Assembly (NCBI GenBank): GCA_937873395.1
Contig: CALMYH010000033.1
Span: 1-64,000, forward strand
DNA length: 64,000 bases
DNA from: an uncultured Burkholderiales bacterium
Lineage (GTDB): Bacteria; Pseudomonadota; Gammaproteobacteria; Burkholderiales; Burkholderiaceae_C
Reading direction: 5' to 3'
Part shown: one piece after another, positions 8,041 through 15,487 of the stretch
Numbering within the stretch: the first letter of the stretch is position 1
Layout: every line of letters starts with the position of its first letter
Notes under the pieces: model-generated
Told to the model about the DNA's origin: nothing
The model's database searches: none
The model's input: only the letters and a program-made list of their open reading frames with translations
Made by a program: the position numbers and the translations under genes

Positions 8041-9113
8041 TTGAGGCGATCCGATTTCTGGAACGATTTCTGCCGCTTGAACATGCCCTTGCGGTAGAAC
8101 GGGAACAGCTGGAACCAGGCGCGGATCTTGAGCCAGCGGCCGTACAGGCCCATGGGCTCGAACAGCACGATGGCGATCAGCACCAGGCCATAGATCACGG
8201 CCTTGAGGCCCGTGGCCTCACCGATGGCGGCGGGCAGGAAGTCCTTGCTGATCGAGATCAGCTGCGGCATGACGATGATGAAGATCGCGCCGAGGAAGGC
8301 GCCATGGATGGAACCCAGGCCGCCGATCACGATCATCAGCAGCAGGTCGATCGACTGCAGCAGGTTGAACTGCTCCGGCGACAGGAACATGATCTTGTGG
8401 GCGTACAGTGCGCCCCCGACGCCCGCCAGCGCCGCCGAGATGGCGAAACTCAGTGTCTTGTAGCGCGCCAGGTGGATGCCCATGCTCTGGGCCGAGATCT
8501 CGGAGTCGCGGATGGCGACGAAGGCGCGCCCGGTGGGTGATCGAAGCAGGTTGATGATGAACAGCGTCGAGGCCACCGCCACCACCAGGCAGAGGAAATA
8601 GAACTCGGCCGAGGAGTCGAGTTCCCAGCCGAACAGCGAGGGGTAGCCCACCATCAGGCCGGCGTTGCCACCGGTCACGCTTTCCCAGCGTGCCATGGCC
8701 TCTTCAACGATGAAGCCGAAGGCCAGGGTGGCCATGCCCAGGTAGATGCCCTTGACCCGCAGCGCCGGCAGGCCGACGATCACCCCCACCGATGCGGCCA
8801 GCAGGCCGGCGCAGGCCAGGGCAATCGGGAACGGGACGCCGGCATTGACCATGACGGCCTGGGTGTAGGCGCCCACGCCCAGAAAGGCGGCATGACCGAG
8901 CGAGAACAGCCCGGTGAAGCCGGCCAGCAGCATCAGGCCCAGGCCGACGATGGAGTAGATCAGCACGAAGGTCAGCTGGGCCAGCCAGTACTCGGCAATC
9001 AGCCAGGGCGCCAGCAGCAGGAACACGCCCAGCAGGGAATACCAGAACACATGGCCGCCGTGTTTGGCCAGCTTGATGTCCTGGTTGTAGTCGGTCTTGA
9101 AAATGAAGCGCAT
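8037..9113 (-). CDS. HAAT-family ABC transporter permease (LivM-like)
   Basis: Inner-membrane permease of 358 aa with about eight to ten hydrophobic segments. The conserved block GLFSLGHAAFLGVGAY and the later FAISAALAGVGGALYA segment are the LivM signatures. It forms the channel with the LivH-like permease, 21 bp upstream. The C-terminus is a basic cytoplasmic tail. The stop overlaps the LivG-like start (ATGA). Confidence 0.94.
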   Translation of the reverse strand: MRFIFKTDYNQDIKLAKHGGHVFWYSLLGVFLLLAPWLIAEYWLAQLTFVLIYSIVGLGLMLLAGFTGLFSLGHAAFLGVGAYTQAVMVNAGVPFPIALACAGLLAASVGVIVGLPALRVKGIYLGMATLAFGFIVEEAMARWESVTGGNAGLMVGYPSLFGWELDSSAEFYFLCLVVAVASTLFIINLLRSPTGRAFVAIRDSEISAQSMGIHLARYKTLSFAISAALAGVGGALYAHKIMFLSPEQFNLLQSIDLLLMIVIGGLGSIHGAFLGAIFIIVMPQLISISKDFLPAAIGEATGLKAVIYGLVLIAIVLFEPMGLYGRWLKIRAWFQLFPFYRKGMFKRQKSFQKSDRLK

Positions 9114-9134
9114 GGTTGTTCTTCCGGGCCGCCG

Positions 9135-10010
9135 TCAGACTTTCTTGCGCAGCTGCTCGCCGAACAGGCCGTTCGGTTTGAGCACCAGCATGATCAGCAC
9201 GACGATGTAGGGGGCGATGTCCTTGAAGCCCTCGGGCAGGTAGAAACCGGACAGCGCTTCGACGATGCCGATGATCAGCCCGCCGACGATGGCGCCCGGC
9301 AGGCTGCCGAAGCCCCCCACCACGGCCGCAGGGAAGGCCTTGAGGGCGATGAAGCCCATGTTGGCGTGCACGAAGGTGATCGGGGCCAGCAACAGGCCGG
9401 CTACCGCGGCCAGGGCGGCAGCCAGGCCCCACACCAGGCCGTTGAAGCGCTTGACCGGAATGCCCATGTAGTAAGCGGCCAGCTGGTTCTGGGACGAAGC
9501 CTGCATGGCGATGCCCAGCTTGCTGAAGCGGAACATGGCATACAGGCCGGCGCAGAGAAGGGCGGTGGCGCCGATCACGACCAGCTGCTCCGCCGCCACC
9601 ACCAGATTGCCCAGCCGCAGGACCTCGCTGGCGTAGGGGACAGGCAGGGTGTGCGTGTCGGTGCCGATGTCCGGGATCATGGTGATCAGCCCGCGCAGCA
9701 CATAGCCCACACCGATGGTCAGCATGACGATGGAAAAGGCCGGCTGACCCAGGATCGGCCGGATCACGACACGTTCGAGCAGCATGCCGAAGGCGGCCAT
9801 GGCCACGATCGCGGCCGGCACACTGATCCAGAACGGAAAGCCCAGCACGGTCATGGTGGCCAGACCGGCGAATGCCCCCACCATCATCATGTCACCCTGG
9901 GCAAAGCTCACGGTCTCGGTGGCCTTGTAGATCAGCACAAACCCGAGCGCGATCAGCCCGTAGATGCACCCCAGGGCAATGCCGTCGATCAGCAGTTGCA
10001 GCACTTGCAC
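9135..10010 (-). CDS. HAAT-family ABC transporter permease (LivH-like)
   Basis: Inner-membrane permease, first gene of the importer operon. The N-terminal membrane helix followed by ATETVSFAQGDMM is typical of LivH. I prefer GTG at 10010 (291 aa, beginning MQVLQLLIDG), because AGGAG lies 6 nt upstream and family members begin just before this helix. ATG at 10037 (300 aa) is in frame but would place that ribosome-binding site inside the gene. Transcription probably starts in the 235-bp divergent region containing the 14-bp palindrome. Confidence 0.92.
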   Translation of the reverse strand: MQVLQLLIDGIALGCIYGLIALGFVLIYKATETVSFAQGDMMMVGAFAGLATMTVLGFPFWISVPAAIVAMAAFGMLLERVVIRPILGQPAFSIVMLTIGVGYVLRGLITMIPDIGTDTHTLPVPYASEVLRLGNLVVAAEQLVVIGATALLCAGLYAMFRFSKLGIAMQASSQNQLAAYYMGIPVKRFNGLVWGLAAALAAVAGLLLAPITFVHANMGFIALKAFPAAVVGGFGSLPGAIVGGLIIGIVEALSGFYLPEGFKDIAPYIVVLIMLVLKPNGLFGEQLRKKV

Positions 10011-10182
10011 ACACGTCTCCTGTGTTGGCCAGGCCATCGGTCATACGGGCTGCCGGTTGCAAACCTGTAGCGCCTTGGCTCGGCGAGATGCGGTGTTTGT
10101 ATCTGCCTTGCTGCACGCTGACGATAGGGGTTCACCCCAAAGGAGTCGCCTATGTGCCAGGCTTGTGTGCTAGAGATTTTGA

Positions 10183-10196
10183 CAAGCAATTGCTTG
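10183..10196. promoter_or_regulatory. Perfect 14-bp palindrome CAAGCAATTGCTTG, probable operator in a divergent promoter region
   Basis: A perfect dyad lies between the minus-strand importer operon and the plus-strand AtuA-like operon. A TTGACA hexamer (10179-10184) overlaps its left arm on the plus strand, and TTGCCA overlaps it on the minus strand, so one bound dimer could block promoters on both sides. Symmetric sites of this size are typical of TetR-type repressors, which often control acyl-CoA pathways. No regulator gene is in the window. The -10 hexamers are weak. The rest of 10011-10272 holds a GGGG-TTCA-CCCC hairpin near 10127 but no convincing gene. Confidence 0.6.
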
Positions 10197-10272
10197 GCAA
10201 AAATGCCGTCTGACCGTATCCTGAGCAGAGGGACCGACAACCGCAGGCCTTTGCCCCAACACCCCCAACCCC

Positions 10273-11673
10273 ATGAGCGCTTCAACCTCTGTCCGCATCG
10301 GTGCCGGCCTCGGCTTCTACGGCGACAACTGGGAGCCGGTGGCCGCCAGCATCGAGCGTGGCGACGTCCAGTTCATCGCCAGCGACCACCTGGCCGAGCT
10401 CACGCTGGCCATCCTGCAGAAAGACCGCCAGCGCGACCCTGCGCTGGGATACGCCCGCGACGTGGTGCCCATGCTCATGCGCCTGTGGCCGCTCATGCGC
10501 GAGCGCGGCGTGCGCTTTGTCTGCAACGCCGGCGGCCTGAACCCGCGCGGCGCCGCGCAGGCCCTGCGCGAGGCTTTCGCCCGCAAAGGCTGGAGTGCCC
10601 GCATCGCTGTGGTCACCGGCGACGACGTGTTGTCCCACCTGCAGGACCCGGCCGTGCCCGACGCCGATCTGGCCCACCTGTTCAGCGGCGAGCCTGTCTC
10701 ACGGGTGCGGGAGCGGCTGGTGTTCGGCAATGCCTATCTGGGCGCGCGGCCCATCGTCGATGCGCTGGATGCCGGTGCCGACATCGTGATCACCGGCCGG
10801 GTGGCCGACGCCGCGCTGTTCCTGGGGCCCATCGTTCACCGCCTGGGCTGGCGCCTGGGCCACCAGCACCAGGCTGGTGACCTTGACAAGCTGGCCCAGG
10901 GCCTGGTGGTCGGGCACCTGCTCGAGTGCTCGGGCCAGGGCAGTGGTGGCAACTTCGGCGCCCAGGGCCACTGGCAGCAGATTCCCGATCTGGCCCACAT
11001 CGGTTACCCGATCGCCGAAGTCTGGCAGGACGGCACGGCGCTCATCACCAAGGCGCCGGGCAGCGGTGGCCGGGTGAACTTCGACACCGTGCGCCAGCAG
11101 CTGCTCTACGAGGTGCACGACCCGCACGCCTACCGTTCGCCCGATGTGGTGCTGGACATGGGTGACCTGCACCTGCACGACGAGGGCCACGACCGGGTCC
11201 GCATCACCGGCGCCCGTGGCCACGCGCCGGGAGACCGCCTCAAGGTGGTGGCGGGGTTTCGCGATGGCTACAAGGCCGAGGTGACCTGGGGTTTCTCCTG
11301 GCCCGATGCCTGGGACAAGGCGCAGGTGGCCCAGTCCATGATCCGCCAGCAGCTGCAGGAGCGGCGCCTGCCGCACGACGAGCTGTACGTGGAATACCCC
11401 GGGTTGAATTCGGCACACGGCCCGCTGGCCCCGCTGCCACCGCCGGAGCAGCTCAACCAGCTCAACGAAATCTGGACCCGCCTGGTGCTGCGCACCCCGG
11501 AAAAGGCCGTGGCCGATGGTTTCGGTCGCCTGTTTCCGTGGATCGCGCTCAGCGGCCCGGCCTACACCTGCGGCTTCAACGGCCTGCACCACACCGGGGA
11601 GCTGCTGGGCATCTGGCCAACCCTGATCCCCCGCGATCTGGTCGAGCCACTGGTCCGCGTCGAACTGCTGTAG
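10273..11673 (+). CDS. Acyclic terpene utilisation AtuA-like protein (DUF1446)
   Basis: Protein of 466 aa matching the DUF1446/AtuA family: an N-terminal GAGLGFYGDNW segment, FVCNAGGLNPRGAAQALRE, and ADIVITGRVADAALFLGP. AtuA is required for growth on citronellol and geraniol in Pseudomonas but its reaction is unknown. Full-length AtuA proteins carry a C-terminal domain of about 110 aa; here that domain is a separate gene immediately downstream. The gene is divergent from the importer operon and presumably expressed from promoters around the palindrome at 10183. No clear Shine-Dalgarno sequence precedes the ATG. Confidence 0.87.
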   Translation: MSASTSVRIGAGLGFYGDNWEPVAASIERGDVQFIASDHLAELTLAILQKDRQRDPALGYARDVVPMLMRLWPLMRERGVRFVCNAGGLNPRGAAQALREAFARKGWSARIAVVTGDDVLSHLQDPAVPDADLAHLFSGEPVSRVRERLVFGNAYLGARPIVDALDAGADIVITGRVADAALFLGPIVHRLGWRLGHQHQAGDLDKLAQGLVVGHLLECSGQGSGGNFGAQGHWQQIPDLAHIGYPIAEVWQDGTALITKAPGSGGRVNFDTVRQQLLYEVHDPHAYRSPDVVLDMGDLHLHDEGHDRVRITGARGHAPGDRLKVVAGFRDGYKAEVTWGFSWPDAWDKAQVAQSMIRQQLQERRLPHDELYVEYPGLNSAHGPLAPLPPPEQLNQLNEIWTRLVLRTPEKAVADGFGRLFPWIALSGPAYTCGFNGLHHTGELLGIWPTLIPRDLVEPLVRVELL

Positions 11674-11681
11674 GTCACGCC

Positions 11682-12080
11682 ATGAGCCACCGATTGCGCA
11701 TACCCCTGGTCCGACTCGCCCATGCGCGCAGCGGCGACAAGGCCGACTGGGTCGATTTCGGCCTGTTCGCCTGGAACCCGGCCGGCTATCGCGTGCTGGA
11801 GCGTGAGGTCACCGCCGAACGGGTGCAGGCCCACTTCGCCAGCTGGCTGCCGGGCGAGGTGGACTGCTGGCCCCTGCCGAACCTGCTGGCCATCAAGCTG
11901 GTGCTCAAGGGCGCCCTGCAAGGCGGCGGCGCCCGCAACCTGCGGCTGGACAACCTGGGCAAGGCCATGGCCGGGGCCTTGCTGCGCATGGAGATCGAGG
12001 TCAGTGAGGCCGAGCTGCTGGAGGCCGAGCGCAGCCCGAAGATGGCCTGGTGGCCCGAACCGGGTGAGGAAGCCGCATGA
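11682..12080 (+). CDS. AtuA C-terminal-domain-like protein
   Basis: Protein of 132 aa. The pattern LVRLAHARSGDKADWVDFGL, followed by a segment with LPNLLAIKLVLKGALQGGG and a short helix, resembles the small C-terminal domain that in many AtuA/DUF1446 proteins is fused to the large domain. Here it is split off, starting 8 bp after the large-domain stop, so the two products probably assemble. The start ATG 11682 gives the family-typical N-terminus; the longer open frame is a shadow of the preceding gene. The stop overlaps the crotonase start (ATGA). Biochemical role unknown. Confidence 0.8.
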   Translation: MSHRLRIPLVRLAHARSGDKADWVDFGLFAWNPAGYRVLEREVTAERVQAHFASWLPGEVDCWPLPNLLAIKLVLKGALQGGGARNLRLDNLGKAMAGALLRMEIEVSEAELLEAERSPKMAWWPEPGEEAA

Positions 12081-12877
12081 CCCCTGAAGCGGTTCGCACG
12101 GAGAAGCTGGGCGAGGTCTGGGTGGTCACGCTCGACCGCCCCGAACTTCGCAACGCGGTCGACACCGCCACCGCGCGGGCCTTGCACGCGGCCTTTCTGG
12201 CGTTTGAAGACGACGTGCAGGCGCGCGTGGCGGTGTTCCACGGCGCCCACGGCCATTTCTGCGCCGGCTGGGACCTGCAGTTCGGCGCCCGGCTGGCTTC
12301 TTCCGGCGATGTTGATTCTCTGGCCGGCCTCGACTTCGACAGCGACGATGGCCGGGCCATCGGCCCCATGGGTCCCTCGCGCCTGCAGCTGTCCAAACCG
12401 GTGATCGCGGCCGTCAGCGGCGCTGCGGTGGCCGGCGGCATGGAGCTGGCCCTGTGGTGCGACCTGCGGGTCATGGAGGCGGACGCCTACTTCGGTGTCT
12501 ATTGCCGGCGCTTCGGTGTGCCCCTGATCGATGGCGGCACCGTGCGCCTGCCGCGCCTGATCGGCATGGGCCACGCCATGGACCTGATCCTCACCGGTCG
12601 CAAGGTCGAGGCCGCCGAGGCCCTGCAGATGGGGCTGGCCAACCGGGTGGTGCCCACCGGCCAGGGTCGCGACGCCGCCATCGTCCTGGCCCGGCAGCTG
12701 GCCGGTTTTCCGCAGGCCACCCTGAGGGCCGACCGCGAGAGCGCCCATGCCCAGTGGAATCTGCCCCTGGGCGAAGCCCTGCAGCAGGAGTGGCAGCGTG
12801 GCCGGGCGCGCATCCCCGATGCGCTGGAGGGCGCCAGCCGATTTGCCGCCGGCGAGGGCCGCCGCGGGGCGTTCTGA
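12077..12877 (+). CDS. Crotonase-fold enoyl-CoA hydratase/isomerase family protein
   Basis: Protein of 266 aa with the crotonase core: HFCAGWDL oxyanion-hole segment, then GAAVAGGMELALWCDLRV, then GGTVRLPRLIG. The first catalytic glutamate of hydratases is present (Glu123 in GGMEL), but the position of the second (normally PE) is Cys143 in GVYCRRFG. This makes a classic hydratase mechanism unlikely; isomerase, hydrolase or another crotonase reaction is possible. It overlaps the small AtuA-like gene by 4 bp, so it belongs to the same operon and probably acts on an acyl-CoA of that pathway. Confidence 0.88.
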   Translation: MTPEAVRTEKLGEVWVVTLDRPELRNAVDTATARALHAAFLAFEDDVQARVAVFHGAHGHFCAGWDLQFGARLASSGDVDSLAGLDFDSDDGRAIGPMGPSRLQLSKPVIAAVSGAAVAGGMELALWCDLRVMEADAYFGVYCRRFGVPLIDGGTVRLPRLIGMGHAMDLILTGRKVEAAEALQMGLANRVVPTGQGRDAAIVLARQLAGFPQATLRADRESAHAQWNLPLGEALQQEWQRGRARIPDALEGASRFAAGEGRRGAF

Positions 12878-12956
12878 CAGGCGGAGGGCGGATCGGTCCC
12901 CTGGGGTGACGGTGCATTGGTCCTGTCTGTGACGCAGGACTTCCTATCATCGGGGC

Positions 12957-13694
12957 ATGAGCGATTCCACCCGACCACCCGCCCAGGTGCTGGTGCTGCA
13001 GCACACCATCGAAGACTCGCCCGGCTTCCTGGGCCAATGGCTGGACCGCGCCGGCGTGTGCTGGGACGTGTTCTGTGCCGAAGCCGGCCAGACCTACCCG
13101 GCCTCGGTGGCCGCTTACCAGGGCCTGGCCATCCTGGGGGGCGAATGGAGCGCCAACGACGAGCGGCCCAGCCTGCGCCAGGCCGAGGCCCTGATCCTGC
13201 AGGCCGATGCGCTGGGCATCCCCGTCATCGGTCATTGCCTGGGCGGCCAGCTCATGGCCCGCGCCTTCGGTGGCCGGGTCACGCGCCTGCCGCAGCCCGA
13301 AGTCGGCTGGTTGCCATTGCGCATGCACCCCTTGCCAGAGTCAGGAGAGTGGTTCGGCGACGCCCGCGACGCCGTGGTCTACCAGTGGCACTACGACAAC
13401 TTCACCGGGCTGCCACCCGGTGCCCGGGTACTGGCCGAGTCCGAGGTCTGCGCCCACCAGGCCTTCGCCATCGGCCCCCACCTGGCCATGCAGTTCCACA
13501 TCGAGATCACCCCGCAGAAAATCGAAACCTGGCTGGGCGACCCTGGCACGGTCTACCCGGCGGCGGTCCGCGACGGCATCGCCACCGTCGAGCCACCTGA
13601 GGCCATGCGCCGCAGCACCGCACGGCACCAGGCCGGCAGCGAAGCACTGGCCGACCACATCTACCGCACCTGGCGCTCGCGCTGGAAAACCTGA
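12957..13694 (+). CDS. Class I glutamine amidotransferase-like protein
   Basis: Protein of 245 aa with a GATase1 fold similar to the GMP synthase glutaminase domain. The nucleophile elbow GHCLGGQLMA contains Cys94, and MQFHIEIT supplies the His and Glu of the triad. Free-standing members may act on gamma-glutamyl compounds or form larger amidotransferases; the specific substrate is unknown. A TATCAT hexamer (12945-12950) lies 6 nt before the ATG and there is no Shine-Dalgarno sequence, suggesting a leaderless transcript. Confidence 0.88.
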   Translation: MSDSTRPPAQVLVLQHTIEDSPGFLGQWLDRAGVCWDVFCAEAGQTYPASVAAYQGLAILGGEWSANDERPSLRQAEALILQADALGIPVIGHCLGGQLMARAFGGRVTRLPQPEVGWLPLRMHPLPESGEWFGDARDAVVYQWHYDNFTGLPPGARVLAESEVCAHQAFAIGPHLAMQFHIEITPQKIETWLGDPGTVYPAAVRDGIATVEPPEAMRRSTARHQAGSEALADHIYRTWRSRWKT

Positions 13695-13722
13695 ACCGTT
13701 CTCCCTGACCGCAGGAGCCACC

Positions 13723-14622
13723 ATGCCTGTGAACCACATCGAGGCCGGCGTGTTGCGCGTTGCCTACCTGGAGCAGGGCCCGGCCGATGGCTGGCCCTGC
13801 ATCCTGTGCCACGGCTTCCCCTATGACGTGCACGCGTATGCCGAGGTGGCGCCGGCCCTCGCGTCGGCCGGTGCGCGGGTCATCGTGCCCTATCTTCGCG
13901 GCTACGGGCCGACCCGCTTTCTCTTGCCCGACACGCCGCGCTCGGGTGAGCAGGCGGCGCTGGCGGCCGACCTGCTGGCCCTGATGGACGCCCTCCACAT
14001 CCCGCAGGCCGTGCTGGCGGGCTACGACTGGGGCGGCCGCGCGGCCTGCATCGTCTCGGCCCTGTGGCCCGAGCGGGTGGTCGCGCTGGTCTCCGGCAAC
14101 GCCTACAACCTGCAGGACATCGCCCGCTCCGGCGAGCCACAGGCGCCCGAGGTCGAAGCCGCCCTGTGGTACCAGTACTACTTCCACGCCGAGCGCGGCC
14201 GACTCGGCCTGGCGCGCGACCGCCGAGGCCTCGCCCGCCTGCTCTGGCGCATGTGGTCACCGACCTGGGTCTTCGACGAGGCGACCTTCGAGCGCAGCGC
14301 CGCCGCCTTCGACAACCCCGACTTTGTGGACGTGGTGATCCACTCCTACCGCCACCGCTTCGGGCTCGCGCCCGGCGATCCGGCGGTGGCCCCCATCGAG
14401 ACCCGCCTGAGCGCCCAGCCCCCGATTGGTGTGCCGACCATCGCCATCGACGGCAGTGCCGACGGGGTCAACAGCGGCACGCGCCACCATGCGCCGCACT
14501 TCACCGGTCCTTACCAGCACCGGGTGTTCGAGGGGGCAGGGCACAACCTGCCCCAGGAGCGACCGGCCGATTGGGCGCAGGCGGTGCTGGATGCGCGGCG
14601 CCTGGCCGGCATCGGCGCCTGA
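13723..14622 (+). CDS. Alpha/beta hydrolase, epoxide-hydrolase/dehalogenase type
   Basis: Protein of 299 aa. HGFPYDVH supplies the oxyanion hole. The nucleophile elbow reads GYDWGGRA, with Asp as nucleophile rather than Ser, as in soluble epoxide hydrolases and haloalkane dehalogenases. GAGHNLPQE near the C-terminus supplies the catalytic His. The start at 13723 follows GCAGGAGCCACC, a good ribosome-binding site; a longer open frame is a shadow of the amidotransferase gene 28 bp upstream. Natural substrate unknown. Confidence 0.9.
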   Translation: MPVNHIEAGVLRVAYLEQGPADGWPCILCHGFPYDVHAYAEVAPALASAGARVIVPYLRGYGPTRFLLPDTPRSGEQAALAADLLALMDALHIPQAVLAGYDWGGRAACIVSALWPERVVALVSGNAYNLQDIARSGEPQAPEVEAALWYQYYFHAERGRLGLARDRRGLARLLWRMWSPTWVFDEATFERSAAAFDNPDFVDVVIHSYRHRFGLAPGDPAVAPIETRLSAQPPIGVPTIAIDGSADGVNSGTRHHAPHFTGPYQHRVFEGAGHNLPQERPADWAQAVLDARRLAGIGA

Positions 14623-14910
14623 TCAATCCTGCCAGCTGACGACCGGACCCAGCTTGCGTTCGGCCAGGAACATGGCCTCGCGCAGGCTCAGGGCGCAGCC
14701 GCCGTCCAGCCAGGCCGGTGCAGCGGCCGGCGTGTGGTAGCGGACATAAAAGCAGTCCACCTGCCGGTCGCTGGCCAGTTCGGGCGGGTCGTCGGCATCG
14801 CCGCTGCCGTACAGGGTGTGGTGGTGCACGATGCGCACATCGCAGGGCGAGGTGCCCGCGTACCACCACAGTCCCCGCTTGACCGCCGGCAGTTCGTCCA
14901 CTGTTGCCAT
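14623..14910 (-). CDS. Conserved hypothetical small protein
   Basis: A 95-aa protein I do not recognise. It has no signal peptide or membrane segment; it is rich in aromatic residues (GLWWYAG, HHHTLYG, CFYVRYH) and ends in a regular helix (LREAMFLAERKLG). The start at 14910 follows GGAGGT by 8 nt, good evidence that the frame is translated. It is convergent with, and directly abuts, the epoxide-hydrolase-like gene. Confidence 0.6.
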   Translation of the reverse strand: MATVDELPAVKRGLWWYAGTSPCDVRIVHHHTLYGSGDADDPPELASDRQVDCFYVRYHTPAAAPAWLDGGCALSLREAMFLAERKLGPVVSWQD

Positions 14911-15007
14911 GTCGTCAGACCTCCGAAGCGCGTGCCCTGGAAGTCCCGATGGTAGGAGCGCCGCTGCCGGGCTGCCAATCCGGTGTTTTCCCGGGTGGGT
15001 GGTGTGC

Positions 15008-15439
15008 TCAGCCAGTGCTGGCCAAGCCCTCGCGCGGAATCGGGCGCGGGCGCCCCTCGTCATCGATGGCCACGTAGGTCAGGCTGGCCTCGGTCACCTT
15101 CACATATTGCCCCTGGGCCCGGAAGCGCTCGGCGAACACCTCCACCTGCACCGTGATCGAGGTGTTGCCGACGCGCGTGACGTGGGCATAGAAGCTCAGG
15201 ATGTCGCCCACCCGTACCGGCTGCTTGAAGATGAACTGGTTCACCGCCACCGTGGCCATGCGACCCCGCACGTAGCGTGCCGGCAGCACCGAGCCGGCCA
15301 GGTCGACCTGTGCCATCACCCATCCACCAAAGATGTCGCCGTTGCCGTTGGTGTCGGCCGGCATGGGGATGACCTTGAGCACAAGTTCCCGGCCCTCGGG
15401 CAGGGCGGATTCGGGGCGCGGGCTGGATTCCTGGGACAT
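15008..15439 (-). CDS. Acyl-CoA thioesterase, YciA type
   Basis: Hotdog-fold enzyme of 143 aa. ADTNGNGDIFGGWVMAQVDLAG carries the conserved Asn/Gly and Asp active-site residues of the YciA/ACOT subgroup, and the N-terminal PEGRELVLKVIPMP segment is family-typical. YciA-type enzymes hydrolyse a wide range of acyl-CoAs in the cytoplasm. ATG 15439 follows AGGATTGTGCCC; GTG at 15445 is in frame but less likely. It is divergent from the ATM1-type exporter gene with a 48-bp gap. Confidence 0.9.
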   Translation of the reverse strand: MSQESSPRPESALPEGRELVLKVIPMPADTNGNGDIFGGWVMAQVDLAGSVLPARYVRGRMATVAVNQFIFKQPVRVGDILSFYAHVTRVGNTSITVQVEVFAERFRAQGQYVKVTEASLTYVAIDDEGRPRPIPREGLASTG

Positions 15440-15487
15440 GGGCACAATCCTGATTGATCACAAGCAAATCAACCGCCATTCTCCCGC

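Noticed and set aside
10152..10880. A frame starting MCQACVLE after a good AAAGGAG site in the divergent region
   Set aside because: After about 40 codons it runs out of frame through the AtuA-like gene with shadow-like Arg/Ala composition. A very short leader peptide or a decayed gene start is possible but unsupported.
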